Part shown: positions 25,843-35,600 of the stretch, one piece after another
Layout: every line of letters starts with the position of its first letter
How positions within the stretch are numbered: the stretch's first letter is position 1
NCBI RefSeq assembly: GCF_004792695.1
Contig: NZ_SRXU01000010.1
Coordinates: 53,889-117,888, forward strand
Length of the DNA: 64,000 nucleotides
Origin: Sphingomonas naasensis
Lineage (GTDB): Bacteria > Pseudomonadota > Alphaproteobacteria > Sphingomonadales > Sphingomonadaceae
Direction of reading: 5' to 3'
Program-made: the position numbers and the translations under genes
Notes under the pieces: generated by a model
What the model was told of the DNA's origin: nothing
Databases searched by the model: none
The model's input: only the letters and a program-made list of their open reading frames with translations

Positions 25843-26832
25843 ATGAGCCGTGCCATCCGCTTCCATCGTGTCGGCGGTCCCGATGTCCTTTGCTTCGAGG
25901 ACATGGTGGTTCCCCCGCCAGGCGCTGGCGAAGTGCGGGTGGACGTGAAGGCGATCGGCCTCAACCGGGCCGATGCCTCGTTCCGGTCGGGAAGATATAT
26001 CGAGGAACCGAAATTTCCTGCCTCGCTCGGTCTAGAGGCGGCCGGCATCGTTGAGAGCGTCGGAGAGGGCGTGAACGAGTTCGTGTCCGGGCAACTGGTC
26101 GGACTGGTGCCGCCCATCTCCATGGCGGAGAGCCCAACCTATGTCGAACGGGCGAATTTCCCGGCGAGGATGCTGGTGGCAAGCCCGCCACAGCTGGACG
26201 CAGCTTCCACCGCTGCGCTCTGGATGGCCTATCTCACGGCATATGGTGCGCTCATCGACATCGCGGGAATCGGCCGAGGCGACGCGGTGGCGATCACGGC
26301 CGCTTCCAGCAGTGTCGGAATCGCGGCCATCCAGATGGCCAACCTGCTGGGTGCGATCCCGATTGCATTGACACGCACGGGCGCCAAGGCCCGGGCGCTT
26401 CGGGAGCTTGGAGCCCGTGAGGTCATCACGACCGACGGCCCGTACGTGGCGGATCGACTCCAGGCGGCTGCGGGGGGGCTGGGGGTGAGGGTCGTCCTGG
26501 ATGCCGTCGGCGGGCCGCTGATCGGAGAAATTTCGAAGGCGATGTGCTGTCACGGGCAGATCTTCGAATATGGAGGTTTGAGCAGCGAACAGACGCCGTT
26601 TCCCCTTGGGCAGGCGCTAGGCCGACAGCTTCTGATGCGCGGATATCTTGTGCACCATGTTACGGCGAATCCCGGCCGTCTCGCGCGGGCGGAGGATTTC
26701 ATCCGGTCGGGAGTGGAATCCGGCATGCTCCGCCCGGTCATCGACAAAATCTTCCCCTTCGATCGGGTCGTGGACGCGCATCGGTGGCTGGAAGGCGGCC
26801 ACCAGATCGGAAAGATCGTGCTCCAAGTTTAA
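25843..26832 (+). CDS. Zinc-independent MDR alcohol dehydrogenase / quinone oxidoreductase
   Basis: A 329-residue medium-chain dehydrogenase. It begins MSRAIRFHRVGGPDVLCFED, then GEVRVDVKAIGLNRADASFR (catalytic domain without the zinc-ligand Cys of classical alcohol dehydrogenases), LGLEAAGIVESVGEGV, and the NADPH-binding segment SSSVGIAAIQMANLLGAIPI. C-terminal AHRWLEGGHQIGKIVLQV is typical. These enzymes reduce quinones or enones with NADPH. It is controlled by the divergent LysR gene in all likelihood. Intact and full length. Confidence 0.9.
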   Translation: MSRAIRFHRVGGPDVLCFEDMVVPPPGAGEVRVDVKAIGLNRADASFRSGRYIEEPKFPASLGLEAAGIVESVGEGVNEFVSGQLVGLVPPISMAESPTYVERANFPARMLVASPPQLDAASTAALWMAYLTAYGALIDIAGIGRGDAVAITAASSSVGIAAIQMANLLGAIPIALTRTGAKARALRELGAREVITTDGPYVADRLQAAAGGLGVRVVLDAVGGPLIGEISKAMCCHGQIFEYGGLSSEQTPFPLGQALGRQLLMRGYLVHHVTANPGRLARAEDFIRSGVESGMLRPVIDKIFPFDRVVDAHRWLEGGHQIGKIVLQV

Positions 26833-27258
26833 GCCGGGCGTCCGCTTTCACCGTCGGCTGATCAAAAGTTGCCGGTCCCCTGTCGACCCGGAAACTGACC
26901 GACTGCAACGCGCCCCGTCCCGATCATTCGGCGCGTCTGCGTGCGCTCGATCCGCACGATGGCAGAGCCACATGAATCGGGTGCGCGAACGCATCGACCT
27001 GACGCGCCAGAGGCGGCGCTCGGAACACGCCATTGTCATGTTCGTGATCGAGGCTCTCACCGGTGCTGTTGCGCGTATAGATGGCAGCGTGCTTGACGCC
27101 GCGCGCGCTCGTCATGTCCTGGATACCGGCCGCCTGATTTCCTCCGGAGTCGAAGTCCGGACAACCGGAAAGAGGGGCGCGATGCGTGTCCCGGGGCATG
27201 GTGCGCGCCCGGACAATGCCGGATGGCGGACCCGTATCATATGCTCCATAAGGGCAGG
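26833..27258. other. 426-bp stretch without a confident gene
   Basis: A plus-strand frame contains NRVRERIDLTRQRRRSEHAI and a minus-strand frame is open across most of it, but neither has a supporting ribosome site or family. The start of the stretch carries gtccgctttc, a short motif also seen in the other intergenic regions at 23219 and 24773. Confidence 0.4.
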
Positions 27259-27438
27259 ATGGCGCAGGACGAAAAGCTGCAGCGCGCCTGCGCGCTGGTC
27301 CGCCAGGCCGTAGGGCTTTGCGACGAGATGAAGCTGCCGCTCCCGGCCAGCTACCTTCATCACGGTCTCGAGCTGCTCGAGGATGTGGCGCAACCGCACC
27401 GGATCCACGAATTGCCGCAGGATTTCCGGCCCTCATAG
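27259..27438 (+). CDS. Small hypothetical protein (59 aa)
   Basis: A 59-residue helical protein, MAQDEKLQRACALVRQAVGL followed by CDEMKLPLPASYLHHGLELL. It has the look of the small helical proteins next to RadC genes in sphingomonads, from memory rather than a search. Earlier in-frame Met codons exist at 27223 and 27241. The stop overlaps the RadC stop tail-to-tail by six bases. Confidence 0.45.
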   Translation: MAQDEKLQRACALVRQAVGLCDEMKLPLPASYLHHGLELLEDVAQPHRIHELPQDFRPS

Positions 27439-28005
27439 TAGCTGGTGCGTTCGAAAGCTGAAGTAGCTGGTCGGACTAACGATGACGTGGTCGGCGAGAT
27501 GCAGCTCGACCGCGTGGGCGGCGACGTGGATCCGCCGCGTCATGTCGCGGTCGGCCTGGCTCGGCGTCGGATCGCCCGAGGGATGGTTGTGCACGAGGAT
27601 CATCGACGTCGCGCCGGCCTCGAGCGCGCGCCGGATCACGTCCGCCACGATCACATACGTCATGTCGGTCTTGCCGCAGCAGAGTTGCTCGTCGCGGATC
27701 AGGCGCAGCTTCGCGTCGACCAGCAGAAGGCGTAACTGCTCGTACCGGTCAAATCCGGCCGAGACACGCAAATAGTCGACCAGCGCGGTCGAGCAGGAAA
27801 GCACCGGTTGCGCATCGAGTTCCTGGCGGAGCGACCAGATCATCGCCCTGGCGACCGCTCCGAGCAGCGCCACTACCGTATAGTCCCCGCCACTTGCGCG
27901 AATGAGTGCGGTCGCCGGCGCGCGCAGAACCCCGCGCAGCGAACCGAAATAATCGATGAGCCGCGTGGCCATCGCCGACGCGTCGAGCCCGCTGATCCCC
28001 GACAA
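27433..28005 (-). CDS. radC: RadC/JAB-domain (MPN+) protein
   Basis: About 190 residues. The JAMM metalloprotease-like motif is intact: LVHNHPSGDPTPSQADRD, preceded by the RadC core (ELHLADHVIVSPTSYFSF at the C-terminus, LLLVDAKLRLIRDEQL in the middle). The N-terminal HhH part is shortened (LIDYFGSLRGVLRAPATALI). RadC-like proteins cluster on mobile elements; despite the name their role in repair is doubtful. I place the start at TTG 28005, 9 bp after the preceding stop; ATG 27972 is the alternative. Confidence 0.85.
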   Translation of the reverse strand: MSGISGLDASAMATRLIDYFGSLRGVLRAPATALIRASGGDYTVVALLGAVARAMIWSLRQELDAQPVLSCSTALVDYLRVSAGFDRYEQLRLLLVDAKLRLIRDEQLCCGKTDMTYVIVADVIRRALEAGATSMILVHNHPSGDPTPSQADRDMTRRIHVAAHAVELHLADHVIVSPTSYFSFRTHQLL

Positions 28006-28013
28006 GAGCTCGT

Positions 28014-28463
28014 TCAGGAGTCTTTCGCAACGCTGGCGCCCCGGCGTCGGCGATATCGCCAGATGCCAGTCATCAGCGCGAGCAGTATCGGCCAGCCAGA
28101 CGCGCCCTCCATCGGGCCATAGGCCAACCTCGACAGGTCCGGGAGCAGCAGCTTCGAGAGGTGGCCGACCGTCGCGACGATCTGGAACGCGCTCGCCCAT
28201 ATCAACCAGCCTCGACCCGAGAGCGTCGCAGCCAGGACAAGGGCGAGCAGCACGGCGCAGTCGATGGCGACGAGCGCGAGCGCAATGGATGCGAATGGGT
28301 CGGCATGAGGTTTGAGAACCGCATTGGTGGCGATAAGCGCCAGCAGGAAGAAAAGGGACATCGCACGTTCGGTCCGACCTCCCCACAGGAAGGCGGCGAG
28401 GCAGGTCAGCGGCAGCGCGACCCAGAAGCCGTAGACATAGACCAGACCCAGTGGCGACAGCAT
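28014..28463 (-). CDS. Multi-helix membrane protein of unknown function
   Basis: A 149-residue integral membrane protein with about four to five helices (GLVYVYGFWVALPLTCLAAF, MSLFFLLALIATNAVL, IALALVAIDCAVLLALVLAA, LIWASAFQIVATVG). The C-terminus is basic (RYRRRRGASVAKDS). No family recognised. It lies just upstream of RadC on the same strand. ATG 28463 is chosen because the preceding in-frame residues are Arg-rich and not membrane-like. Confidence 0.6.
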   Translation of the reverse strand: MLSPLGLVYVYGFWVALPLTCLAAFLWGGRTERAMSLFFLLALIATNAVLKPHADPFASIALALVAIDCAVLLALVLAATLSGRGWLIWASAFQIVATVGHLSKLLLPDLSRLAYGPMEGASGWPILLALMTGIWRYRRRRGASVAKDS

Positions 28464-28498
28464 GCGCCGGCGCAACCACGCCGGCGCCCGGCCGTCAA

Positions 28499-28825
28499 TC
28501 AGGCGGCGCTCATCATTTCGAAACGACCGACCGGACATTGCGGACCAAAGCCGAGATCGTCCAGCAAGCCCGCCAGAGCCTGATGCGACTGTCCGAAGCA
28601 ATTGGCGGCGAGTGTCAGATGATCGGCGCCGCGCGATGCCAGCGCGATGGCATCCGCGCCGAAGTCGGCGGCGGCGCCTGCCTTGTGCGCATTGGCACGT
28701 TCGTCGATCATCAGCGCCACGGCGCGGTGCGCCTGCGCGGCGGCAAGCTGGGCCGCGTCCTCGACCGGCAGCAGAGCGGTGCCGACGCTGTTCACGCTGG
28801 GAAGCAGGCGGTGTTTCAGGGACAT
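28499..28825 (-). CDS. Hypothetical protein (108 aa)
   Basis: A 108-residue helical protein, MSLKHRLLPSVNSVGTALLP, with Ala-rich helices (EDAAQLAAAQAHRAVALMID, DFGADAIALASRGADHLTLA). A clear GAGGAG ribosome site precedes the ATG. No family recognised. It follows the LuxR-type gene on the same strand with a 37-bp gap, so coregulation is likely. Confidence 0.6.
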   Translation of the reverse strand: MSLKHRLLPSVNSVGTALLPVEDAAQLAAAQAHRAVALMIDERANAHKAGAAADFGADAIALASRGADHLTLAANCFGQSHQALAGLLDDLGFGPQCPVGRFEMMSAA

Positions 28826-28862
28826 GAAATTCTCCTCGCCCCGGGGGCGAAGAGCCCCGAGG

Positions 28863-29414
28863 TCATCTGGTGGGTAAGCTGAAGAGTTCGAGCCGAAGCT
28901 CGACGACGAGAGCGGCAAGTGCCTGGAAGCCATGGCCGATTGGCTCGGCCGCGCTCAGCACGACGACCATCGCTACGCTCAGGGCGGCGATCTTGAGCAG
29001 GACGTGGAGCGACGACGACGCATTGGCAACGGCTCCGATCGATCCGGAACGGACGATCGCGGGCTCGGGCAGATCGGGCGCAAATCGCACCGATGTCTCG
29101 CGCACCGCAGCTTCCGTTCGGGCTGGCGGGGGTGGCTCATAGGATGGGTCGAACATCGCGGATTCTGCATCCGGCGCAACGGGCTGTGGTTGAGGTCTCA
29201 AAGTTGAGGCAGGCTCGATCAACCCCGCGCGCGCCGCCGCGTGCGCCGCCTCGAAGCGATTATCGACGCCGAAATGGGTGATCGCGTCGCGCATGTACGA
29301 GTCGACGGTGTTCTGTGAAAGCGCGAGACGTCTGGCGATCACCTTGGACGACTTGCCCTCGGCGACGAGCGCGAGGCAGTCGAGATGCGTTTTGCCGAAT
29401 CGCGAGGCCCCCAC
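28863..29414 (-). CDS. LuxR-type HTH regulator with C-terminal membrane helix
   Basis: A 183-residue protein with the DNA-binding domain at the N-terminus: FGKTHLDCLALVAEGKSSKV, IARRLALSQNTVDSYMRDAI, the GerE/LuxR recognition pattern. A Pro-rich linker (about 70-110) leads to a hydrophobic helix near the C-terminus (LLKIAALSVAMVVVLSAAEP). GTG is the start, supported by AAAGGAGA just upstream. A LuxR HTH tethered to the membrane by a C-terminal helix is not the usual architecture; the linker hints at signal-dependent release or membrane-located regulation. Confidence 0.8.
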   Translation of the reverse strand: MGASRFGKTHLDCLALVAEGKSSKVIARRLALSQNTVDSYMRDAITHFGVDNRFEAAHAAARAGLIEPASTLRPQPQPVAPDAESAMFDPSYEPPPPARTEAAVRETSVRFAPDLPEPAIVRSGSIGAVANASSSLHVLLKIAALSVAMVVVLSAAEPIGHGFQALAALVVELRLELFSLPTR

Positions 29415-29635
29415 GGTCGCGTCTCCTTTCGGGTAAAATTAAAGAAGCTCAGGGAGATGAGCAACGCCTGCCCATCGCGCGCGTCGGCCGGAGCCAGGCG
29501 AGGGCGTCACGCGGCAACGCTTCTCCCGGACGAGGGCGGTCGAATGTGCCGTCCGATACCCGGGCGCGATCGATCCGACGCGGACGCCGCCACCGGACAG
29601 GTCACCGTATGCGACCCCGAGGACGGTCGCAGGGG

Positions 29636-29770
29636 TCATTCCGTCAGGAACGGGGCGATCGACGAATAGAGCATGATCGCGATCGCGATCGCGATCAGCA
29701 CGGCGCACCCACCAATGACGATGCGGGACTCGGGCAGAGGATCGTCGGGACGCGGCCAGTCTCTGGGCAT
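29636..29770 (-). CDS. Small single-helix membrane protein (44 aa)
   Basis: A 44-residue frame with one strong transmembrane helix (IVIGGCAVLIAIAIAIMLYS) preceded by MPRDWPRPDDPLPESR. Starts 7 or more codons further upstream are possible; no ribosome site decides. It lies upstream of the LuxR-type gene on the same strand. I judge it probable because the helix is clean and the frame ends right after it, but it is short. Confidence 0.4.
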   Translation of the reverse strand: MPRDWPRPDDPLPESRIVIGGCAVLIAIAIAIMLYSSIAPFLTE

Positions 29771-29944
29771 GGCCGCGACGCATAGCATCGAATTGCCGCG
29801 CGGTGTCTTCGTCATGCGCACGCCCGCTGTCGCACTCTGGCACTTTGACGCCGCGATCCGCCATCGGTCGGCGGAGACGCGTCGGTCGTGCCTGCCGACC
29901 CGGATGTCGGGCGCCGGCGGGCCACCAAGATCGGCGAGGAAATA

Positions 29945-31480
29945 ATGGCCTGGTATGCCTTCGGTAACCAGAGCCGGATAAGCGTGGATGGTTCTCCGGC
30001 CGGAAGGCGTGGAGGGTGTTGTCTGGGCGGGCGGGACGCGAACTTCGGTATGAGTCTCCATTCGAGGGAATTCGGCGAGCGCGCGCCCCACGTCCCGGGT
30101 CACGGCACGATCAGATCCGACTTGCGAAATCCCGCCAGGTGGCGGACGACACTCGAAGCCTCGCTTTCTCTGCCCGGGCGCCTGTCTGTCGTCGCGGTGC
30201 TGCTCGTCGCGGGCGCACTCGAGCGTATGGCCTGGAATATGATGCGTACGACATGGAGCGCCGGCGGGGAGGCATTCCTCGTTGCCAATGCCGTTAGCGA
30301 GGGACGAGGCTTTGCGGGCGCATATGGAAACCACACGGGTGCGACCGCTCACCTCTTGCCGATAAGTCCCGGCATCGGTGGATCGGTATACTGGCTGTTC
30401 GGCTATACGCCGCTGGCCGAAGTGGTGCTGGCGTCGTGGTCGATCGGGCTCGCGCTTGGCAGTTATCTGCTCCTCTACAGGGCGTTCGGCCGTCTGCGCG
30501 TACCTGCGACGCCTCGCCTGGTCGCCCTTGCGTTTCTCTGCCTGGCGCCAACCTATGTCGCGCAGGAGGCCGTTGATTTCCGGCTCTGGGAAGGGGGGTT
30601 GGCGGCATTTCTGTCGGCGCTGATGCTCGAGCAGGTTCTTGCGTCGGACGATGACCCGGCGCGGCGTTCCCATCGCTTCGCGATCATGGCGACCGCGCCT
30701 TTGCTTTTCTTCGTCAACCCGCTGCTCGGCGTCGCGGCATTCCTACTGCTCCTGATGTTGTGGGCCGGGCGGGTTCGCTGGCGTGTCCTGGCCGGCCGCG
30801 GCGCCATATCGCTTGCATTGCTGGCAGGGCTGGTGGCCCCTTGGGCGATCCGAAATCAGCAGGTGCTGGGCGAGCCCGTGCTGCTGCGGAGCAATGCCGG
30901 GCTCGAGCTCGCGATTGCGCATTACCCGGGCGTGCCGACCCACGGCGATCGATATTCCGCGTTCATGGCGAGACTGCATGCCATCCATCCCCTGCAGAAT
31001 CGCGACGCCTATGCGAAGTTGGCCGCGCTCGGTGGAGAGGTCGCCTATTCGCGCGCGCTTGGCGAGGAAGCGATGGCGACGATCAGGGCCGATCCGCGGC
31101 ACGCGAGCGCAGTCGTCTTCGCGCATGTCGGGGACATGATCACACCGGGGACCTGGATATTCAGGCTTTGGGGGATTGAATGGCTGGCCCCCCTCCAGGC
31201 AGCCCTGGCCAGCGCGGTCGGCATAACGGGACTCGCGGGACTTTTTGTCGGAGTGGCGACACGAGAGCGGAGATGGCTATTCGTTGCAATACCGGTAGCG
31301 GTTCCCATCCTCGCAGTGGCGCCCTTTCAGCCCGTGATGCGCTACACCTACCTCATCTATGCGCCGCTCGCATTTTGCGCCGCGCACGGATTTGTTGTCG
31401 CGACGATCGGGTTTCGGAAAACACTGAGGCGCGGACACGCGGCGGCGGAGCCTCGTTCTCGTCCCTCGGACGCGCGTTGA
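29945..31480 (+). CDS. ArnT/PMT-like membrane glycosyltransferase
   Basis: A 511-residue protein with about ten transmembrane helices (for example VVAVLLVAGALERMAWNMMR, APLLFFVNPLLGVAAFLLLL, VAIPVAVPILAVAPFQPVMR). The organisation matches GT-C fold glycosyltransferases that use polyprenyl-linked sugars; the acidic residues of the first loop are not obvious here. AGGA lies 5 bases before ATG 29945; ATG 30050 (MSLHSREFGERA) is a plausible shorter start. It lies upstream of a lipoprotein and the giant RTX gene. It could decorate a surface polymer or protein, but the substrate is unknown. Confidence 0.65.
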   Translation: MAWYAFGNQSRISVDGSPAGRRGGCCLGGRDANFGMSLHSREFGERAPHVPGHGTIRSDLRNPARWRTTLEASLSLPGRLSVVAVLLVAGALERMAWNMMRTTWSAGGEAFLVANAVSEGRGFAGAYGNHTGATAHLLPISPGIGGSVYWLFGYTPLAEVVLASWSIGLALGSYLLLYRAFGRLRVPATPRLVALAFLCLAPTYVAQEAVDFRLWEGGLAAFLSALMLEQVLASDDDPARRSHRFAIMATAPLLFFVNPLLGVAAFLLLLMLWAGRVRWRVLAGRGAISLALLAGLVAPWAIRNQQVLGEPVLLRSNAGLELAIAHYPGVPTHGDRYSAFMARLHAIHPLQNRDAYAKLAALGGEVAYSRALGEEAMATIRADPRHASAVVFAHVGDMITPGTWIFRLWGIEWLAPLQAALASAVGITGLAGLFVGVATRERRWLFVAIPVAVPILAVAPFQPVMRYTYLIYAPLAFCAAHGFVVATIGFRKTLRRGHAAAEPRSRPSDAR

Positions 31481-31858
31481 AAGCACTGCCGAACCGGCGC
31501 GCGAATTCGGAGCGCGCAAGCCCCGACGAGCAGAAGCTCGCCAGCACCTAGGTTGTCGATCGGGAGCGCTAGAAACAGGCGACGAGTATCCCGCGACGCG
31601 GGGCTCTGATCTCGTTAACGCGCTGGTTAGCATCTGTTTTGATGTGTCGAACCATTGTTCGTAATATTGGTCCCCGTACGAGATACTCAGGGGCGGGGCG
31701 TTCGGGAAGATCATGCGAGGTGGCAAGAAGATTGGCGTTCTCGCGTTCGCCCGAACCGAAGTCTCCAGGATTTCCCGGACTGGAAGATTTTTCTTCTTCA
31801 ATGACGCGATGCGAGTGAAGCTTCGGCCCCGCGGCCCCTCGTCGAATTCGATCTGCCG
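31481..31858. other. 378-bp intergenic region upstream of the lipoprotein-RTX pair
   Basis: No gene seen. It is AT-richer in the middle (31620-31670), so the promoter of the lipoprotein-RTX transcript is likely here, but I cannot point to unambiguous -35/-10 boxes. Confidence 0.4.
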
Positions 31859-32662
31859 GTGAGAAAGCCGCAATCCGTGCCAACCGATTTCCCGCTCCTG
31901 AAGCCGCAGCAGCGACCGTGCCGTGATCGCCAGGCGGATCGACGATTGCGCTGGCTTGCGGCTCTGCCGTGCGCGCTTTTGGTAGCGTGCGGGCCCGTTC
32001 GCGAAGCGGCCGATCAAACAGCAACGCATTCTTCGGATGTCCGCCCCGTCCTGCTCAAGTTGGGCGCCCGCAGTCTGGCGGTGCCGCGCAACTGTCTCGA
32101 TATGCCGATCGGCACCCCTGCGACGGCGGGGGCCGAGATCGTAGAAGAGGCATTGCTCATTGCGATGTTGCTGCCGGATCTCGAATGCCGGACTCCCGAG
32201 AACACGGCACATTTCGGTAAGACCGGGGCGACGAAACCCGGCCTGTTCGTATTGATACATTCTGTGAATCCGACACTTGGCGTCGACGGGGCGTTGCGGC
32301 GGTCCTATCGGTTCGAGACCGAGGACCATCCCGGCTACATTCCGGGCTCGATCAATCGTGTCGCACCCGACCAGGTGACGCTCCTTCGGAAGAAGTATCT
32401 CGCGAACGGTTATCGTCGCGTGGCCGTCGACGTGATCGGCTCTGCTTCCGACGGTACCTTCGTGGTCTGCACGCGATCCGCGGCCGGAGGCGGTGTCAAC
32501 GGAAGCGATTCGGTGCCGATGTGCAGGCAATATTTCGGTGATGGCGGGCTCTACGTAAAGGCTTCCTACGGCCGGGCCTGGCTCGACCGGCACGAGGCGA
32601 TCCGAGCCGGGGTCGTCGAAAAGATCAAATCCTTTGCAGGAGCGCAAAATGCCCGGCCGTAG
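31859..32662 (+). CDS. Putative lipoprotein upstream of the RTX gene
   Basis: A 267-residue protein. After a basic N-terminus comes a hydrophobic segment ending in a lipobox-like LVACG (LAALPCALLVACGPVREAA), so it is probably lipidated. The rest includes LGARSLAVPRNCLDMPIGTP and a C-terminal part (YRRVAVDVIGSASDGTFVVC, then VPMCRQYFGDGGLYVKASYG). No family recognised. GTG 31859 or GTG 31877 may be the start. It overlaps the RTX start by 14 bp, implying coupled translation and a shared surface function. Confidence 0.6.
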   Translation: MRKPQSVPTDFPLLKPQQRPCRDRQADRRLRWLAALPCALLVACGPVREAADQTATHSSDVRPVLLKLGARSLAVPRNCLDMPIGTPATAGAEIVEEALLIAMLLPDLECRTPENTAHFGKTGATKPGLFVLIHSVNPTLGVDGALRRSYRFETEDHPGYIPGSINRVAPDQVTLLRKKYLANGYRRVAVDVIGSASDGTFVVCTRSAAGGGVNGSDSVPMCRQYFGDGGLYVKASYGRAWLDRHEAIRAGVVEKIKSFAGAQNARP

Positions 32663-35600
32663 CCTTACGCAAGAGCAAATCAACATCCTGAACGGCCTGA
32701 AAGACGACCCGTCCCAATACTACCTCGCTCTCGCAGGCTTTGGCGAAAAATATGGCGCCTTGGCGATGCAGGTCACCAATGATCAGACGATCAGTGGTTC
32801 CGTCGCGCGGGCGTTCGCCGAATCCGTCGCTCGCGAGAATGGCATCGCGCTCGAAACGTCGGACTGGGCAGCAGTTTCCAGAGCACTCGCGCTGGCGGAC
32901 TATGAAGCGCGCCTGCATGCCTACAACCAAGGTTTCGCCTCGCTGGATTTGCCAGCGGCCGATATCCGCGACTACCACGTAGAGGTATTCGCGGAGTTCA
33001 ATCTGCCTCCGGAAGCCTGGACCGCGTTCATCCCGTTGCAGTTGGCCGGGGATGCCGGTCGCGATGCGCTCTGGGAGGAGATGAAGACTACTGGCTGGCT
33101 GTATCAGGCGGCAGGTGGCGGAATGATCGCGCTCCAGACCGCGTTGGTCGGCCAGTCCGCGCAGAGTATCGCGACCTATATCGGGAGCTATGCGATCGGC
33201 GGGTTGTCGTTCGCCCTTTTGAGCGCGATCGTCGATTGGCAAACCGGGAGCGATCCAGCCGATTTCTGGATGCGACATATGGTGCTGTCCGGCTCCGCCG
33301 TCGCGGGCTTTGTCGGCAACAACGTCGATCCAATATCCTATGATCTCGCTGATGGCGGCAAGTTCATCGGGGGAAGAGGCCTTCCCTCCTTCCCGACAAG
33401 CATAGACTGGTTCACCAAGGGCAGTCCGGATGATCACCTCGTCGGTACCTCGCACAACGACCAGTTGCTCGGTTATGGTGGCAATGACATTCTCGAGGGC
33501 GGTACCGGTAATGATCTCTTGAGCGGCGGCTCGGGAGCCGACACACTTGTCGGCGGCGCCGGGGACGACGTGCTCGTCGGAGGCGATCAGGGGCCGACGG
33601 GCTTTTTCGGTGCCGGAACGGATACCGCCGACTATTCCGCTGCCGTCGGCGGGATCAAACTCACGATCGGCGGAAATAAGTCACTTGGTGAGATCCCCAC
33701 GATTGCGGTGACCGATGACGGGTCGGGCGGGCATGACTTGCTCGTCGCGGTCGAGCGCGTGGTCGGAAGCCTGAACTCGGACACACTTACAATCAACGAT
33801 CTCCATGCGCCGGAAATCGACAATAGCGCCTTCTCGTTCAACAGGTTCGACAGGATCGATTTCCTCACCGCGGGCTCGCCGTCGCAGAATGATGACCTCA
33901 TCGATCTCTCGGGCGCCGGGCGAGTGGTCCAGAATTATTTCCTCGGGGCTCCGACCGGCACTGGAACTGCGGGTGTGCGTGTCGACCTGCGCGACACGTC
34001 CGACCAGATCATCCAGCAGCGCACAAACTGGGGGCCGCCGCCGTTGTTGGGATGGCTTGTGGGAGACCGCTACTCGACGTCGCAGACTCTTCTCAGAACC
34101 GCGAATGCCAACACGGTCATAGGAACCCAGTATGACGATATCTTGATCGGGTCGCGGGGCAAGCTGGTCAAGGACGAATCCGGTAACGTGCTTCCCGGGG
34201 AAGGATATTCGACCCTGAAGGGTGGGGCGGGCAACGACTTCCTTGCGAGCGCGGGTTGGGAGTCTCACCTTTTCGGTGGCAGTGGCGACGATACTTTCAG
34301 CTTGGGAGCAGGGGCCTGGGTGGAGGACGCCAGCGCTGGCGACGGCATCACTTTCGGTATCCCGCTGTTCGGAGGCGTGAGAACGTGGTGGATGGAGGGC
34401 AACATTGCCTATTGGGCGGCATTCGCTTCGATCACCACGGCCTTTCCAGTCATTGGCGCCGAGCTACTCTACACCGCTTCGTTCTTCATGGACCAGTGGA
34501 GCATGAAGTTCGCGCGCTACAAGCTGGACGACCAGGGAAATCTCTTGATCGATCTCTGGGGGCAAACCGCCCCGGCTGTCATTCGGGATTATCATCTCGA
34601 TCTCGACACTGGCGAAGCTACCGGCGGTGTGGTCGTATTCGCCTCGACCGCCTACAGTGACCAGCAGCCCGCAGGGCATTCCCGGGAGGGTTTCCTCAAC
34701 TACATCAACCTCGCACTGAAGGCCGGTTTCGGGGTCGGTTTCGGGAACATGGATCCGCTCGTCCTCGATCTCGACGGGGACGGTTACGAACTGTCGACCG
34801 AGCAGAATGGAACGACCTATTTCGAGTTCGACGGCGACGGGTTCGCCGAGCACACCGGCTGGATCAAAGGCGGCGACGGCTTCCTCGTTCGGGACGTCAA
34901 CGCCAATGGAACCATCGACTCGATCGCCGAGTTGTTCGGCGCTCCCGGCACCTCGGGATTTACTGCACTCGCGGCACTGGACTCGAATGGCGACGGAAAG
35001 ATCGATGCCGCCGATGCCGGCTTCGCGTCGCTTCAGGTCTGGCGCGATGCGAACATGGACGGGATTAGCCAGGCCAGCGAGCTGAGTTCGCTCACGGATC
35101 TCGGCATCGTTTCGATTAATCTGGCGGCGACGACTCCCTCCCAGCCGACAACGGTCGGCGACAATCAGATCGTGCGGGAGGGCAGCTTTACCCGGGCTGA
35201 TGGTTCGACGGGCCAGATCGCCGACGTCGCGCTTGCCATTAACGAGAGCAACACGCGGTATCTCGGCGACACGACGGTTTCTGCAGCGGCGGCGGCGCTA
35301 CCCGAGCTCACCGGCTTCGGCAATGTTCGCAACTTGCGTGTCGCGGCGACGCAGGACGCCGGGTTGTTCGCCATGGTCAGCGATTTCGCCGCAATGACGA
35401 CGAATGATCTGGGTGCCCTGAAGGCGGCGGCGGAGGCGATCCTGTATCGCTGGGCGGGCGTCGACACCGTGCCGGCAGCTGCGCTTGGAACGAACGGGTT
35501 CGACGAGCGCAAGCTGGCCTTCCTCGAGATGTTCAGCGGCTATCAACTCACGCCGCGCGAGGACGGCGTGATCGCGCTCGAGAACATCGAGGAACTGGAG

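Noticed and set aside
29439..29864. 141-codon frame on the minus strand
   Set aside because: Overlaps the small membrane protein in another frame, is Arg/His-rich and has no motif.
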